Assembly: GCA_025357635.1 (NCBI GenBank)
Contig: JANXOV010000004.1
Coordinates: 1 to 64,000 of the forward strand
Source: Pseudomonadota bacterium
GTDB lineage: Bacteria; Pseudomonadota; Gammaproteobacteria; Steroidobacterales; Steroidobacteraceae
DNA: 64,000 bases
Direction of reading: 5' to 3'
Below the pieces are notes generated by a model that had not been told where the DNA came from, searched no databases, and saw only the letters and a program-made list of their open reading frames with translations. The position numbers and the translations under genes were made by a program. Positions 9,385 through 17,518 of this stretch are shown here, one piece after another; the stretch's first letter is position 1, and every line of letters begins with the position of its first letter.

Positions 9385-10188
9385 CTACACGAATCGGAAG
9401 GAGATGCTGCCCAGCGGGCCATAGTCCGCGTGCAGCACGTCGCCGCGCTGCGCCGTGGTGGGCCGGGTGAACGAACCGCCGAGCACCAGGTCTCCGGCCT
9501 GCAACTGCTCGCCGAAGGGCGCGATCTTGTTGGCCAGCCATGCCACGCCGGTGGCGGGATGATTCAGCACCGCCGCCGCAAGCCCGGTTTCTTCGATGAC
9601 CGCGTTCTTGTACAGCATGGCGCCGGTCCAGCGCAGATCGACCGCATCCGGGCGCACCGGCTTGCCGCCCGTGACCACACCGGCATTGGCCGCGAAATCC
9701 GAGATGGTGTCGAACACCTTGCGCATCTGCTTCGTGTCGCGGTCAAATTGCTCGATGCGCGCGTCGATGATTTCCAGGGCCGGCGTCACGTACTCGGTGG
9801 CGCGCAGCACATCGTACAGGGTCACGCCGGGGCCCTTGAGTGGTTTGCCCAGGATGAATGCCAGCTCCACTTCCACGCGCGGCGCGATGAATCGCTCGAT
9901 GGGAATGTCCGAGGCCGTCTCGAAGAACATGTCGTCCATCAACGGCGCATAGTCCGGCTCGGTGATCTGCGAGGCCATCTGCATGGCGCGCGAGGTCAGA
10001 CCGATCTTGCGTCCCTTGATGGTGCGGCCGTCGGCCATTTCCAATTTGACCCATTCACGCTGAATCGAGTAGCCGTCCTCGATGGTCATGCCCGGATGGA
10101 GCGTTGAAAAATGCCGCAATTGCGTGCGCGATTTGCGGGCCTGATACAGCTGTCGGGCAAGGTCGGCGATCACGGTCTGCGGCAGCAT
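9385..10188 (-). CDS. hpaH: 2-oxo-hept-4-ene-1,7-dioate hydratase
   Basis: The 267-residue protein is the size of HpaH/MhpD hydratases and shares their sequence features: [12 protein letters not shown] near residue 80, [13 protein letters not shown] near 106, and [15 protein letters not shown] near 175. It adds water to the ring-opened C7 intermediate to give 4-hydroxy-2-oxoheptanedioate for HpaI. The ATG at 10188 has AAGG 9 bases upstream. It lies 3 bases after hpaF and 7 bases before hpaI, in pathway order. Confidence 0.92.
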   Translation of the reverse strand: MLPQTVIADLARQLYQARKSRTQLRHFSTLHPGMTIEDGYSIQREWVKLEMADGRTIKGRKIGLTSRAMQMASQITEPDYAPLMDDMFFETASDIPIERFIAPRVEVELAFILGKPLKGPGVTLYDVLRATEYVTPALEIIDARIEQFDRDTKQMRKVFDTISDFAANAGVVTGGKPVRPDAVDLRWTGAMLYKNAVIEETGLAAAVLNHPATGVAWLANKIAPFGEQLQAGDLVLGGSFTRPTTAQRGDVLHADYGPLGSISFRFV

Positions 10189-10191
10189 CTG

Positions 10192-10596
10192 TCAAGCCTT
10201 TTTGAAGAGTGGATGAATGTTGCTGTGCTTGGCGCCGAAGCTCTCATCGCCTTCGTCCACCTGCAAGGTCACGCCGATCAGCCGGCGCTCGAATACCGGC
10301 GCAAGTTCCGCCTTGGCGGCCGCCAGCAGTGCCTCGCCGGCGCGCGTCTTCACCAGATCGCTGCGGCCCCGGCCCATGCGCAGATTCAGATACAAGAAGG
10401 CGTAGTCGCGTTTGCCGTCCGCCACCGCAAAGTGCGGCGCCGGGTAGGCAAACACGCGCGTGCCGCCGGTCGGAAACACCTGTCCGTCGGTTTCATCGCG
10501 CAGCTCGAGCATGGTGTCGGCCAGTCGCCGGCACAGAGCGCTCATGTCCACGTCGGGTTCCAGATTGGCGGTGTATAGCGCTACGAGGTGCGGCAT
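10192..10596 (-). CDS. hpaF: 5-carboxymethyl-2-hydroxymuconate isomerase
   Basis: The 134-residue protein starts MPHL, so removal of Met exposes Pro1, the catalytic base of the tautomerase superfamily, as in E. coli HpcD/HpaF. The C-terminal half (YAFLYLNLRMGRG, then SNIHPLF) follows the CHMI family. It isomerises 5-carboxymethyl-2-hydroxymuconate before decarboxylation by HpaG. The gene begins inside the last 16 bases of the dioxygenase gene, implying coupled translation. Sequence between the landmarks is divergent from E. coli, but family and context agree. Confidence 0.88.
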   Translation of the reverse strand: MPHLVALYTANLEPDVDMSALCRRLADTMLELRDETDGQVFPTGGTRVFAYPAPHFAVADGKRDYAFLYLNLRMGRGRSDLVKTRAGEALLAAAKAELAPVFERRLIGVTLQVDEGDESFGAKHSNIHPLFKKA

Positions 10597-11411
10597 TGAA
10601 TGCTCATGGTGCCGATGGTGCAGCTGACGGCGAAAATGGGAATGGGTTTGAAATACTGCACGCTGCCCTGACCGCCGGCCGCCGCGGCCAGCGCGATGAA
10701 GGTGCGGATCTCAAACCCGCCCTGGCCGCCATCGCGATAGGTCTCCACGTCGGTGTAAGACAACAGCGCGGCCTTGTCATTGCGGCCCCAGCGCTGCAGG
10801 AATTCACGGTCCCATGCCTCGTTGATCTTGCCCGAGTCGGGCGTCGCAGGCCAGTGTGAAATGCCGCCGGTGGCGACGATGGCGATGCGCTCGGGGACTA
10901 AATCCGCCGCGCGCCGCAGCGCCTCGCCGAATGCCCAGGCACGGTGCAGCGGCGCCAGCGGCGGCCCCTGGCAATTGATGTTGGCGGGAATGACGGGGAT
11001 GTCGTATTTGGGCGTCAGGAAATGCAGCGGCACGCTGATGGCGTGGTCGAATTTCCATTCTTCCGCGTAGGCGACATCCACGCTATTCATCACCTCGACG
11101 ATGAGGCGCTTGGACAAGGCGGCATTGCCCGCGATGCTGCGCCGTTCGATCTTCAACCAGGCCGGGTCCTCGATGGGACCTTCGTATTGATCCGACATGC
11201 CGATGGCGAACGCCGGCATGTTGTTCATGAAGAAATTGCCGAAGTGTTCCGCGCCGACGACGATCAACGCATCGGGCCGCGCCGCGTGCAGTTGATCGCC
11301 CATGTGCCGGAACGCGGCATGAAAGGACTCCTTGAGCGCCGGGTCGGCCAGTTCCGCGCGCCCGGTGATGCCCGGCGCATGGCTGCAGATGCCTGCAAAT
11401 ACCAGACTCAT
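10581..11411 (-). CDS. LigB-type extradiol dioxygenase catalytic subunit, likely homoprotocatechuate 2,3-dioxygenase
   Basis: The 276-residue protein belongs to the LigB class III extradiol dioxygenases. The expected Fe(II) ligands are visible as His11 (GICSHAPGI), His56 (GAEHFGNFF) and Glu234 (GGFEIRTF), with the acid-base His186 in GGISHWP and another conserved His123. It cleaves a catechol ring; the flanking hpa genes indicate 3,4-dihydroxyphenylacetate. Its start overlaps by ATGA the stop of a LigA-like subunit gene, so the enzyme is probably a two-subunit LigAB-type complex rather than the single-chain HpaD of enteric bacteria. Substrate is inferred from context. Confidence 0.85.
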   Translation of the reverse strand: MSLVFAGICSHAPGITGRAELADPALKESFHAAFRHMGDQLHAARPDALIVVGAEHFGNFFMNNMPAFAIGMSDQYEGPIEDPAWLKIERRSIAGNAALSKRLIVEVMNSVDVAYAEEWKFDHAISVPLHFLTPKYDIPVIPANINCQGPPLAPLHRAWAFGEALRRAADLVPERIAIVATGGISHWPATPDSGKINEAWDREFLQRWGRNDKAALLSYTDVETYRDGGQGGFEIRTFIALAAAAGGQGSVQYFKPIPIFAVSCTIGTMSIQCRTS

Positions 11412-11734
11412 ACGCCGGCCACCTTTTCATCCAGCCCCAGGGTCATCGTGTACACGCCGGCGCGCACCGGCCCGTATCGGACGACACCCTCGCGCATGGC
11501 CTGAATATAGCTCGGCCAGGGCATCCCCAAAAAGGCGGCAAAATGCATGAGCAGCTGGCCATTCGCGCCCAGCACGTAAATGAGGCCGATGTCGCCGCTG
11601 TCGATGGCGGCGCGCTCCTGCTCATCCAACGGATACTCCTGCAGCAACGCGGCTCGCTCCTCCTGGTAGCGGGTCTGGGTGCGCGGGTTGCGGTTCAGCT
11701 CGTAGAGAAATTTCTGCAGGCCGTACAGGCTCAT
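11408..11734 (-). CDS. LigA-like small subunit of extradiol dioxygenase
   Basis: The 108-residue helical protein resembles the alpha subunit (LigA) of protocatechuate 4,5-dioxygenase: an N-terminal FLYELNRNP helix, YPLDEQERAAIDSGDIGL near residues 34-51 and a VLGANGQLLMHFAA segment near 54-67. In LigAB the alpha chain covers the active site of the beta chain. It starts at the ATG at 11734, 2 bases after hpaE, and overlaps the catalytic subunit by 4 bases. A longer reading frame to 12169 is only the shadow of hpaE. The subunit is not part of the standard hpa cluster. Confidence 0.85.
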   Translation of the reverse strand: MSLYGLQKFLYELNRNPRTQTRYQEERAALLQEYPLDEQERAAIDSGDIGLIYVLGANGQLLMHFAAFLGMPWPSYIQAMREGVVRYGPVRAGVYTMTLGLDEKVAGV

Positions 11735-11736
11735 GG

Positions 11737-13194
11737 TCACACCCCCCAATGCGGGATGTGATGCGAGCCCAGACTCACGCACACATTCTTGGGCTCGAGG
11801 AACACTTCGTAGCTCCAGGCGCCGCCCTCGCGCCCTGTGCCGGAGGCCTTGGTGCCGCCGAAGGGCTGGCGCAGGTCGCGCACGTTCTGGCTGTTGACGA
11901 AGCACATGCCCGCCTCGATGGCGGCCGCAACGCGATGCGCCTTGCCGATGTTCTCGGTCCACACATAGCTGGACAGGCCGTAGGCGATGTCGTTGGACTT
12001 GGCGATGGCATCGGCCTCGTCCTCGAAGGCAATCAAGCAGGCGACGGGCCCGAAGATTTCTTCCTGCGCGATGCGCATGCGATTGTCGACGTCGGCAAAC
12101 ACCGTGGCCTTGACGAAATTGCCCCTGGCCATGGCGGCGGGAAGCGACGGCGCGTCCGTTCCGCCGCACAGCAGACTGGCGCCCTCCTTTGTTCCCAGTT
12201 CGATGTAGCCGCGCACCTTGGCCAGTTGCTGCGGGGAGATCATCGGACCGATGACGGTACGTTCGTCCATGGGATCACCCACCACGATCTTGCCGGCGCG
12301 TTCGGTGAAGCGCTGCACGAAGTCGGCGTAGATGGAGCGTTGCACGAGGATGCGCGAGCCGGCCGTGCAGCGCTCGCCATTGTTGGAGAAGATCATGAAC
12401 ACGGCGGCGTCCAGCGCGCGCGGCAGATCTGCGTCGGCGAACACCACGAAGGGGCTCTTGCCGCCCAGCTCCATGGAGAATTTCTTCATGCCCGCGGCCT
12501 TGACGATGCGGTTGCCCGTCGCGGTGGATCCGGTGAAGGAAATGGCGCGCACATCGGGGTGCGCACACAGCGGCTCGCCGGCTTCCGCGCCGTAGCCGTG
12601 CACGATGTTGAGGACGCCTGCGGGCACGCCGGCCTGCAGAGCAAGCTCGCCCAGCCGCGCCGCCGTCATGGGCGACAGCTCGCTCATTTTCAACACGGCG
12701 GTGTTGCCCAAGGCGATGCACGGCGCCACCTTCCAGGTCGAGGTCATGAACGGCACATTCCAGGGCGAGATGAGAGCGCACACGCCCACCGGCTGGAACA
12801 GCGTGTAGTTCAGGTGCGTGTCGGTGGGATAGGTGTGGCCATCGGTGCGTGTGCACACTTCGGCGAAGAAATTGAAATTATCGGCCGCGCGCGGCACCAG
12901 CTGCTTGCGCGTCTGCGAAATGACCTGGCCCGTGTCGTTGGTTTCGGTGGCGGAGATTTCCGGCACGTTCTGCGCGATCAACTCGCCCAGCTTGCGCATG
13001 ATGCGCGCCCGCTCCGCGGCGGGCCTGGCGGCCCAGCCCGGAAACGCCGCCTTGGCCGCCGCCACCGCCGCGTCGACCTCCGCGGCGCCGCCGCGCGCGA
13101 TCTCGGCCAGCGGCTCTTGCGTGGCCGGATTGACGCTCACGAAATAGTCGCGGCCTGCGACGCTTCTGCCGTTGATGAGATGATCGATCCGCAT
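11737..13194 (-). CDS. hpaE: 5-carboxymethyl-2-hydroxymuconate semialdehyde dehydrogenase
   Basis: The 485-residue aldehyde dehydrogenase has the usual signature segments: the NAD-site SPWNVPFM near residue 150, the general-base Glu in MELGGKSP near 250, the catalytic Cys in NNGERCTAGSR near 285 and EEIFGPV near 385. In this operon it oxidises the ring-cleavage product of homoprotocatechuate to 5-carboxymethyl-2-hydroxymuconate with NAD. The ATG at 13194 has AAGGAG 8 bases upstream; an in-frame start at 13224 lies inside hpaG2 and is less likely. It sits 13 bases after hpaG2. Confidence 0.92.
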   Translation of the reverse strand: MRIDHLINGRSVAGRDYFVSVNPATQEPLAEIARGGAAEVDAAVAAAKAAFPGWAARPAAERARIMRKLGELIAQNVPEISATETNDTGQVISQTRKQLVPRAADNFNFFAEVCTRTDGHTYPTDTHLNYTLFQPVGVCALISPWNVPFMTSTWKVAPCIALGNTAVLKMSELSPMTAARLGELALQAGVPAGVLNIVHGYGAEAGEPLCAHPDVRAISFTGSTATGNRIVKAAGMKKFSMELGGKSPFVVFADADLPRALDAAVFMIFSNNGERCTAGSRILVQRSIYADFVQRFTERAGKIVVGDPMDERTVIGPMISPQQLAKVRGYIELGTKEGASLLCGGTDAPSLPAAMARGNFVKATVFADVDNRMRIAQEEIFGPVACLIAFEDEADAIAKSNDIAYGLSSYVWTENIGKAHRVAAAIEAGMCFVNSQNVRDLRQPFGGTKASGTGREGGAWSYEVFLEPKNVCVSLGSHHIPHWGV

Positions 13195-13207
13195 GCCCGG
13201 CACTCCT

Positions 13208-13975
13208 TCAGCGGCCGAACACATCGTCGCCGACGATGGTATTGATCAGCCGACCCAACCCGTCGATTTCACACACGACTTCATCGCCCGGCGACACATT
13301 GACCACACCCTCGGGCGTGCCGGTCAGTATCACATCGCCCGCCACCAGGGTCATGAACGAACTCAAGTATGCAATCAAATAGGGAATATCGAAAATCAGA
13401 TCGCGCGTATTACCCGTTTGGGTCAGCTTGCCGGCGACAAAGGTGCGCAGATTCAGCGCTGACGGCTCCGCGATCGCTCCCGCGTCGACGAACCAGGGTC
13501 CCAGCACCGTGGCGCCGTCGCGATTCTTGGTGCGCAGATTGGGCCGGTACCAGTTCTCCAGATAGTCGCGCACCGCGTAGTCGTTGGCGATACAGTAACC
13601 GGCCACGTGCTGCAGGGCCTGCTCGCGGGTCACGTTCCGGGCGGTGCGTCCTATGACCACGGCGAGCTCACATTCGTAGTGCATGAACGCCGCATCGCGC
13701 GGCCGCCGAGTCTGGCCGCGGTGCCCGATCAGCGTGCCGGGCCCCTTGAGAAACACCAGCGGCTCTTCCTGCGCGCTGAAGGCCAGTTCGCGCGCGTGAT
13801 CCGCGTAGTTCAAGCCCAATGCGATGATGGTCCCCACCTCGAAAGGCGGCAGCCACACCACGGCATCCTCGGCGAGTACGCGGCCGTCGGTGAGACGGAT
13901 GCCGGCGCTGCCGTCGGTCAGCACCTGCGGGACGGCCTCGTGGATGGCGCCGGAATAGGCGACGCGGGCGCGCAT
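13208..13975 (-). CDS. hpaG2: Homoprotocatechuate pathway decarboxylase/isomerase, second half
   Basis: The 255-residue protein is a fumarylacetoacetate-hydrolase-fold enzyme. The metal-site segment FMHYECELAVVIGR (about residues 98-111) and NDYAVRDYLENWYRP, then GDVILTGTPEGV, match the C-terminal half of HpaG (5-oxopent-3-ene-1,2,5-tricarboxylate decarboxylase / 2-hydroxyhepta-2,4-diene-1,7-dioate isomerase). In E. coli both halves are one fused protein; here they are two genes that overlap as TGATG. It acts with HpaG1 after HpaF. Confidence 0.9.
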   Translation of the reverse strand: MRARVAYSGAIHEAVPQVLTDGSAGIRLTDGRVLAEDAVVWLPPFEVGTIIALGLNYADHARELAFSAQEEPLVFLKGPGTLIGHRGQTRRPRDAAFMHYECELAVVIGRTARNVTREQALQHVAGYCIANDYAVRDYLENWYRPNLRTKNRDGATVLGPWFVDAGAIAEPSALNLRTFVAGKLTQTGNTRDLIFDIPYLIAYLSSFMTLVAGDVILTGTPEGVVNVSPGDEVVCEIDGLGRLINTIVGDDVFGR

Positions 13976-14655
13976 CAGACTGCCGCCCGGAAGGCATTGG
14001 ACAGGCTGCCCAGGCCGTCGATCTGGATTCGCACATGCTGCCCGGCGCGCACCGGCGGCGCCGGTGCGGCCACGCCCATGGCCAGCACGTCGCCGGGCGC
14101 AAGCGTCATGAACTCGGTGACGTCAGTAAGCAACTGCGCGACCGAGCGGATGAGCCCGGAGGTGTTCGCCGATGCCTTCAACGAACCGTCGATGAAGATG
14201 CGGATGCCCAGCGCGTCCGGGTTCTCCACGGCGGCGCGCGGCGTGACCTGCGGGCCCAGCGGGCAGAACCCATCGCGCGCCTTCAGCCGCACGCTGGGCC
14301 GGTAGAAGTTGTCGTGCGGCACGCTGACATCGTTGACGATCACGAAGCCGGCGAGGTGATCCAGGGCATGCGCGGGGCTCACCCGGCAGGCGCTGCGGCC
14401 GATGACGAGCCCAAGGCAGGCGCCCACCTCCAACTCCTCGCAGCCGGCCGGCACGATGACTGCGGCGCCATCGATGCTCAGCGTGTTGCGCGGCTTGATG
14501 TACAGCACGGGGGCCTGCGGCGGCTTCTTGTACGGCGGCTGATTCACTGCATCGCCCAGCGCCTGCAGCGACGAGGCATGGTTGAGCAGCGTGCCATAGA
14601 CCGCGCCGGACAGCCGGAAGGGCGGAACCTCAAAGGCAATCGCAAGGTCGTGCAT
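13975..14655 (-). CDS. hpaG1: Homoprotocatechuate pathway decarboxylase/isomerase, first half
   Basis: The 226-residue protein is the other FAH-fold half of HpaG. Seen are LYIKPRNTL near residue 51, a metal-site stretch EELEVGACLGLVIGR near 70, and NDVSVPHDNFYRP near 104. It is the first gene of the operon. The ATG at 14655 is preceded by GAGAG, while an in-frame GTG at 14670 lies inside the operator palindrome and is unlikely to be used. It is divergent from hpaR, with 60 bases between starts. Confidence 0.9.
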   Translation of the reverse strand: MHDLAIAFEVPPFRLSGAVYGTLLNHASSLQALGDAVNQPPYKKPPQAPVLYIKPRNTLSIDGAAVIVPAGCEELEVGACLGLVIGRSACRVSPAHALDHLAGFVIVNDVSVPHDNFYRPSVRLKARDGFCPLGPQVTPRAAVENPDALGIRIFIDGSLKASANTSGLIRSVAQLLTDVTEFMTLAPGDVLAMGVAAPAPPVRAGQHVRIQIDGLGSLSNAFRAAV

Positions 14656-14668
14656 GCGGCTCTCGATC

Positions 14669-14682
14669 ACTAATATATTAGT
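14669..14682. promoter_or_regulatory. Probable HpaR operator (perfect 14-bp palindrome)
   Basis: ACTAATATATTAGT is a perfect palindrome in the 60-base gap between hpaG1 and hpaR. It contains a TAATAT/TATATT -10-like element for either direction, so a bound MarR dimer would block both promoters. MarR-family HpaR is known to repress its cluster from the divergent region; assigning this site to HpaR is inference. The core AATATATT recurs at 16304-16311. Confidence 0.7.
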
Positions 14683-14715
14683 AATTTAGGCGCGGCCGTG
14701 GGAGCATGTCAAGCC

Positions 14716-15153
14716 ATGAGCAGAAAACCGGCGCCCTTGCCGCGACGCAATCTTCCCTTGCTGCTGCTGCAGGCCCGCGAGCACGTGATCGCGCACTTCC
14801 GCCCCGTCTTGAACGCCGCCGGCGTCACCGAACAGCAATGGCGCATCATCCGGCTGCTGATCGACACCGGAGCGCTGGAGCCGCGCCAGATCGGCGAACT
14901 GTGCCGCATCTCCAGCCCCAGCCTTGCCGGCGTGCTCATGCGCATGGAGCAGATGGGATTCATCAGACGCGCGCGGGTGGACCGCGACCTGCGCCGCGTC
15001 AAAGTGTCGCTGACGCCGCGTAGCCGCGCGCTGGCCGCACGGCTGGCGCCGCAGATCGAGGCAACTTATTGTCACATCGAATCGCTCATCGGCGCCGGTT
15101 TCTGCGAGCGCTTCTACCGCACGCTGGATCAATTGATCGAGGCGGTGCGCTGA
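14716..15153 (+). CDS. hpaR: MarR-family repressor of homoprotocatechuate degradation
   Basis: The 145-residue protein has the MarR winged-helix layout: helix LLLLQAREHVIAHFRPVLN (about residues 13-31), TEQQWRIIRLL, then ISSPSLAGVLMRMEQMGFIRR as recognition helix, and the wing RVDRDLRRVKVSLT. It is close in length and order to HpaR/HpcR, which senses HPC-pathway aromatics. The start is taken at ATG 14716 with GGAG 11 bases upstream; earlier in-frame starts at 14698 and 14706 would add a few residues. It is divergent from the operon it presumably represses and convergent with the ADH gene. Confidence 0.88.
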   Translation: MSRKPAPLPRRNLPLLLLQAREHVIAHFRPVLNAAGVTEQQWRIIRLLIDTGALEPRQIGELCRISSPSLAGVLMRMEQMGFIRRARVDRDLRRVKVSLTPRSRALAARLAPQIEATYCHIESLIGAGFCERFYRTLDQLIEAVR

Positions 15154-15154
15154 T

Positions 15155-16282
15155 TCACTTGAACAAAATGACTTGCCGGACGGCGACGCCATCGGCCAGC
15201 GCGTCGAAGCCTGCGTTGATGTCTTCCAGGCGCAGATGCGACGACACCAGTTTGTCCACGGGCAGCCGGCCGGCGAGGAACCAGTCGATGTAGAGCGGAA
15301 TGTCGCGCTTGGGGTCGCAGCTGCCCAGGTAGCTGCCCTTGATGGTGCGCTCTTCGGCAACGATGCTCAGGTGCGCCACGCTGAACTGCGCCAGCGGGTG
15401 CGACAATCCGGCGCTCACGGTGGTGCCGCCACGGCGAGTGATCGCGTAGGCCAGATCCATGGCCTTGACCGACCCGGCCATTTCCAACGCATAGTCCACG
15501 CCGCCGCGGGTCGCGTCGCGAATCTTCTGCGCGCAATCCGCATCCGTCGCGTCGAACGCATGCGTCGCGCCCAGCTCCAATGCGAGGCGCAGCTTATCCT
15601 TGGAAACATCCACGGCGATCAGGACATCGGCATCGAGCGCGCGAGCGCCCAGCAATGCCGCCAGCCCCACCCCGCCCAGCCCGATCACGGCGGTGCGCGC
15701 ACCGGCGCGCATCTGTGCCGTGTTGACCACGGCGCCGACGCCGGTGATGACGGCGCAGCCGAACAGCGCCGCCTGATCGAAGGGCAGGCAGGCGTCGACG
15801 CGCACCAGCGATTCACGTGCCACGACCGCATGTTCGGCAAAGGCCGACACGCCCAGGTGGTGATGCAATTCCAGGCCGCCGCGATGCAGACGGCGAGCGC
15901 CATGCAGCAGCGTGCCTGCGCTGTTGCTGGCCGCGCCCGGTTCACACAGGGCCGGACGGCCGATGGCGCAGGGATCGCAATGACCGCAGCTGGGTACGAA
16001 TGCGGTGACCACGTGGTCGCCGACCTGCAAATCGTGCACGCCCTCCCCCAGCGCCTCGACAACGCCAGCCCCTTCGTGGCCGAGCGCCATGGGCAGCGGT
16101 CGCAGCCGAACGCCGTCGATGACCGACAGATCCGATTGACAAAGCCCGGCAGCTCGCATGGACAGCAGCACTTCGCCAGGTCCGGGCGGATCGAGCGTGA
16201 CCTCGGCGATGGCGAGCGGCCGCGATTGCGAGTAGGGCCGCGGCAATCCGCAGATCTCGAGTATGGCGGCGCGCGTATGCAT
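15155..16282 (-). CDS. Zinc-dependent alcohol dehydrogenase
   Basis: The 375-residue medium-chain dehydrogenase has GHEGAGVV (about residue 68), the structural-zinc motif CGHCDPCAIGRPALC and the NAD-site GLGGVGLAALLGAR near 195. Cys48 (AAGLCQSDLS), His69 and the cysteine at LFGCAV complete the catalytic zinc set of class III-like enzymes. It interconverts an alcohol and an aldehyde with NAD. The ATG at 16282 is used; a GTG at 16294 adds four residues. It shares a divergent promoter region, with a possible HpaR site, with an FAD oxidase. It might supply arylacetaldehyde (inference). Confidence 0.88.
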   Translation of the reverse strand: MHTRAAILEICGLPRPYSQSRPLAIAEVTLDPPGPGEVLLSMRAAGLCQSDLSVIDGVRLRPLPMALGHEGAGVVEALGEGVHDLQVGDHVVTAFVPSCGHCDPCAIGRPALCEPGAASNSAGTLLHGARRLHRGGLELHHHLGVSAFAEHAVVARESLVRVDACLPFDQAALFGCAVITGVGAVVNTAQMRAGARTAVIGLGGVGLAALLGARALDADVLIAVDVSKDKLRLALELGATHAFDATDADCAQKIRDATRGGVDYALEMAGSVKAMDLAYAITRRGGTTVSAGLSHPLAQFSVAHLSIVAEERTIKGSYLGSCDPKRDIPLYIDWFLAGRLPVDKLVSSHLRLEDINAGFDALADGVAVRQVILFK

Positions 16283-16298
16283 GTGGTTGCGCACGGTA

Positions 16299-16316
16299 CT
16301 GGTAATATATTTTCAG
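16299..16316. promoter_or_regulatory. Possible second HpaR operator
   Basis: CTGGTAATATATTTTCAG is an imperfect palindrome with the same 8-bp core AATATATT as the hpaG1/hpaR palindrome, flanked by CTG/CAG arms. It lies between the divergent ADH and FAD-oxidase starts. Sharing the core suggests co-regulation with the hpa operon, but AT-rich promoter cores can match by chance. Confidence 0.4.
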
Positions 16317-16320
16317 ATCA

Positions 16321-17481
16321 ATGCTGGATGGGGAGACAGTCTTGCGCCACGTGGAGGTCTTGATCGCCGGCGGCGGTGCGGTGGGCAGCGCGTGCGCGCA
16401 TTTTCTCACGCGTGAGCGGCCGGGGATTTCCGTGACCGTGATCGAACCCGACCCGAGCTATCAGCACGCCGCAAGCACCTTGTCCGCCGGCTCGATCAGG
16501 CAGCAGTTTTCCACGCCGCTCAACATTTCGCTGTCGGCGTTCGGCCTGCAATTTCTGCGTGCCGCCGGCGTCGATGTGGTCGATTCCACCTACCTGTATC
16601 TGGCGGGCACCGCGGGCGCGACGGGACTGCGCGGCAATGTGCAGACGCAACTGCGATGCGGTGTGGCCGTGAATCTGCTGGAACGGGCGGACTTGTCACG
16701 CCGCTATCCGTGGCTGCATACGGAAGATCTCGCCGTCGGCACGGACACCGACGCCGGTGAAGGCTGGTTCGATGGCTATTCGCTGCTGCGGCACCTGCGC
16801 TCGGAGAATGAACGCCGCGGCGTCGCCTATCATCGCAGCCGCGTGACGGGCCTTGCGCGGGCCAACGACGGCGCCGGCACAGCGCTGCTCGAGGACGGCA
16901 GCCGGATCGCGTACGGTCACTTCGTCAACGCCAGCGGCACCCATTCGCGCCCGGTGGCGGCGATGCTCGGCCTGGACCTGCCGGTTCATGCGCGCAAGCG
17001 CTGCGTGTTCGTGTTCACGTGTCCGACAAGAATCCCGCACTGTCCTCTGGTCATCGATCCGAGCGGTCTGTGGTTCCGCGCTGATGGCGAACGATTCATC
17101 GCCGGACTGACGCCGCCCGAGGATCCGAACGTCTCCCCGGATGACTTCGAGGTCGACCACCGTCTGTTCGATGACCTCTTGTGGCCGATACTCGCGCACC
17201 GCGTGCCGGCGTTCGAATCCGTGCGCGTCACCGGCTCCTGGGCGGGTCACTACGATTACAATGAGTTCGACCAGAACCCCTTCATCGGACCGGCGCCCGC
17301 GATCCCCGATTTCCTGTTCGCGAGCGGCTTCTCCGGCCACGGCCTGCAACACGCACCCGCCATCGGACGCGCTCTGGCGGAGTGGATCGTACACGGTGAA
17401 TACCGCAGCATCGACGTCGCGGCGCTGGGGTACGATCGCTGGCTGCAGCACCGGCCGCTGCGCGAGATGAACGTGATCTGA
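16321..17481 (+). CDS. DAO-family FAD-dependent amine/amino-acid oxidoreductase
   Basis: The 386-residue protein begins with VEVLIAGGGAVGSACAHFL (FAD-binding) and has the DAO-family C-terminus SGFSGHGLQHAPAIGRALAEW, with SWAGHYDYNEFDQNPFIG upstream. Relatives oxidise sarcosine, D-amino acids or glycine betaine derivatives, or act as FOXRED1-like proteins. Start is uncertain: ATG 16321 has little ribosome-binding support, whereas TTG 16342 follows GGGGAGA by 5 bases and would give MRHVEVLIAGGG. The ornithine-cyclodeaminase-like gene follows 37 bases on, suggesting an amine-handling pair. Confidence 0.82.
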   Translation: MLDGETVLRHVEVLIAGGGAVGSACAHFLTRERPGISVTVIEPDPSYQHAASTLSAGSIRQQFSTPLNISLSAFGLQFLRAAGVDVVDSTYLYLAGTAGATGLRGNVQTQLRCGVAVNLLERADLSRRYPWLHTEDLAVGTDTDAGEGWFDGYSLLRHLRSENERRGVAYHRSRVTGLARANDGAGTALLEDGSRIAYGHFVNASGTHSRPVAAMLGLDLPVHARKRCVFVFTCPTRIPHCPLVIDPSGLWFRADGERFIAGLTPPEDPNVSPDDFEVDHRLFDDLLWPILAHRVPAFESVRVTGSWAGHYDYNEFDQNPFIGPAPAIPDFLFASGFSGHGLQHAPAIGRALAEWIVHGEYRSIDVAALGYDRWLQHRPLREMNVI

Positions 17482-17518
17482 TGCGCGCCGAAAGTCCAAC
17501 GCAGGGAGACAGCAGCCG

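Noticed and set aside
11735-12169. N-terminal extension of the LigA-like gene giving a 253-residue protein
   Set aside because: The extra part reads the hpaE coding sequence out of frame; the 108-residue form has family length and the expected start.
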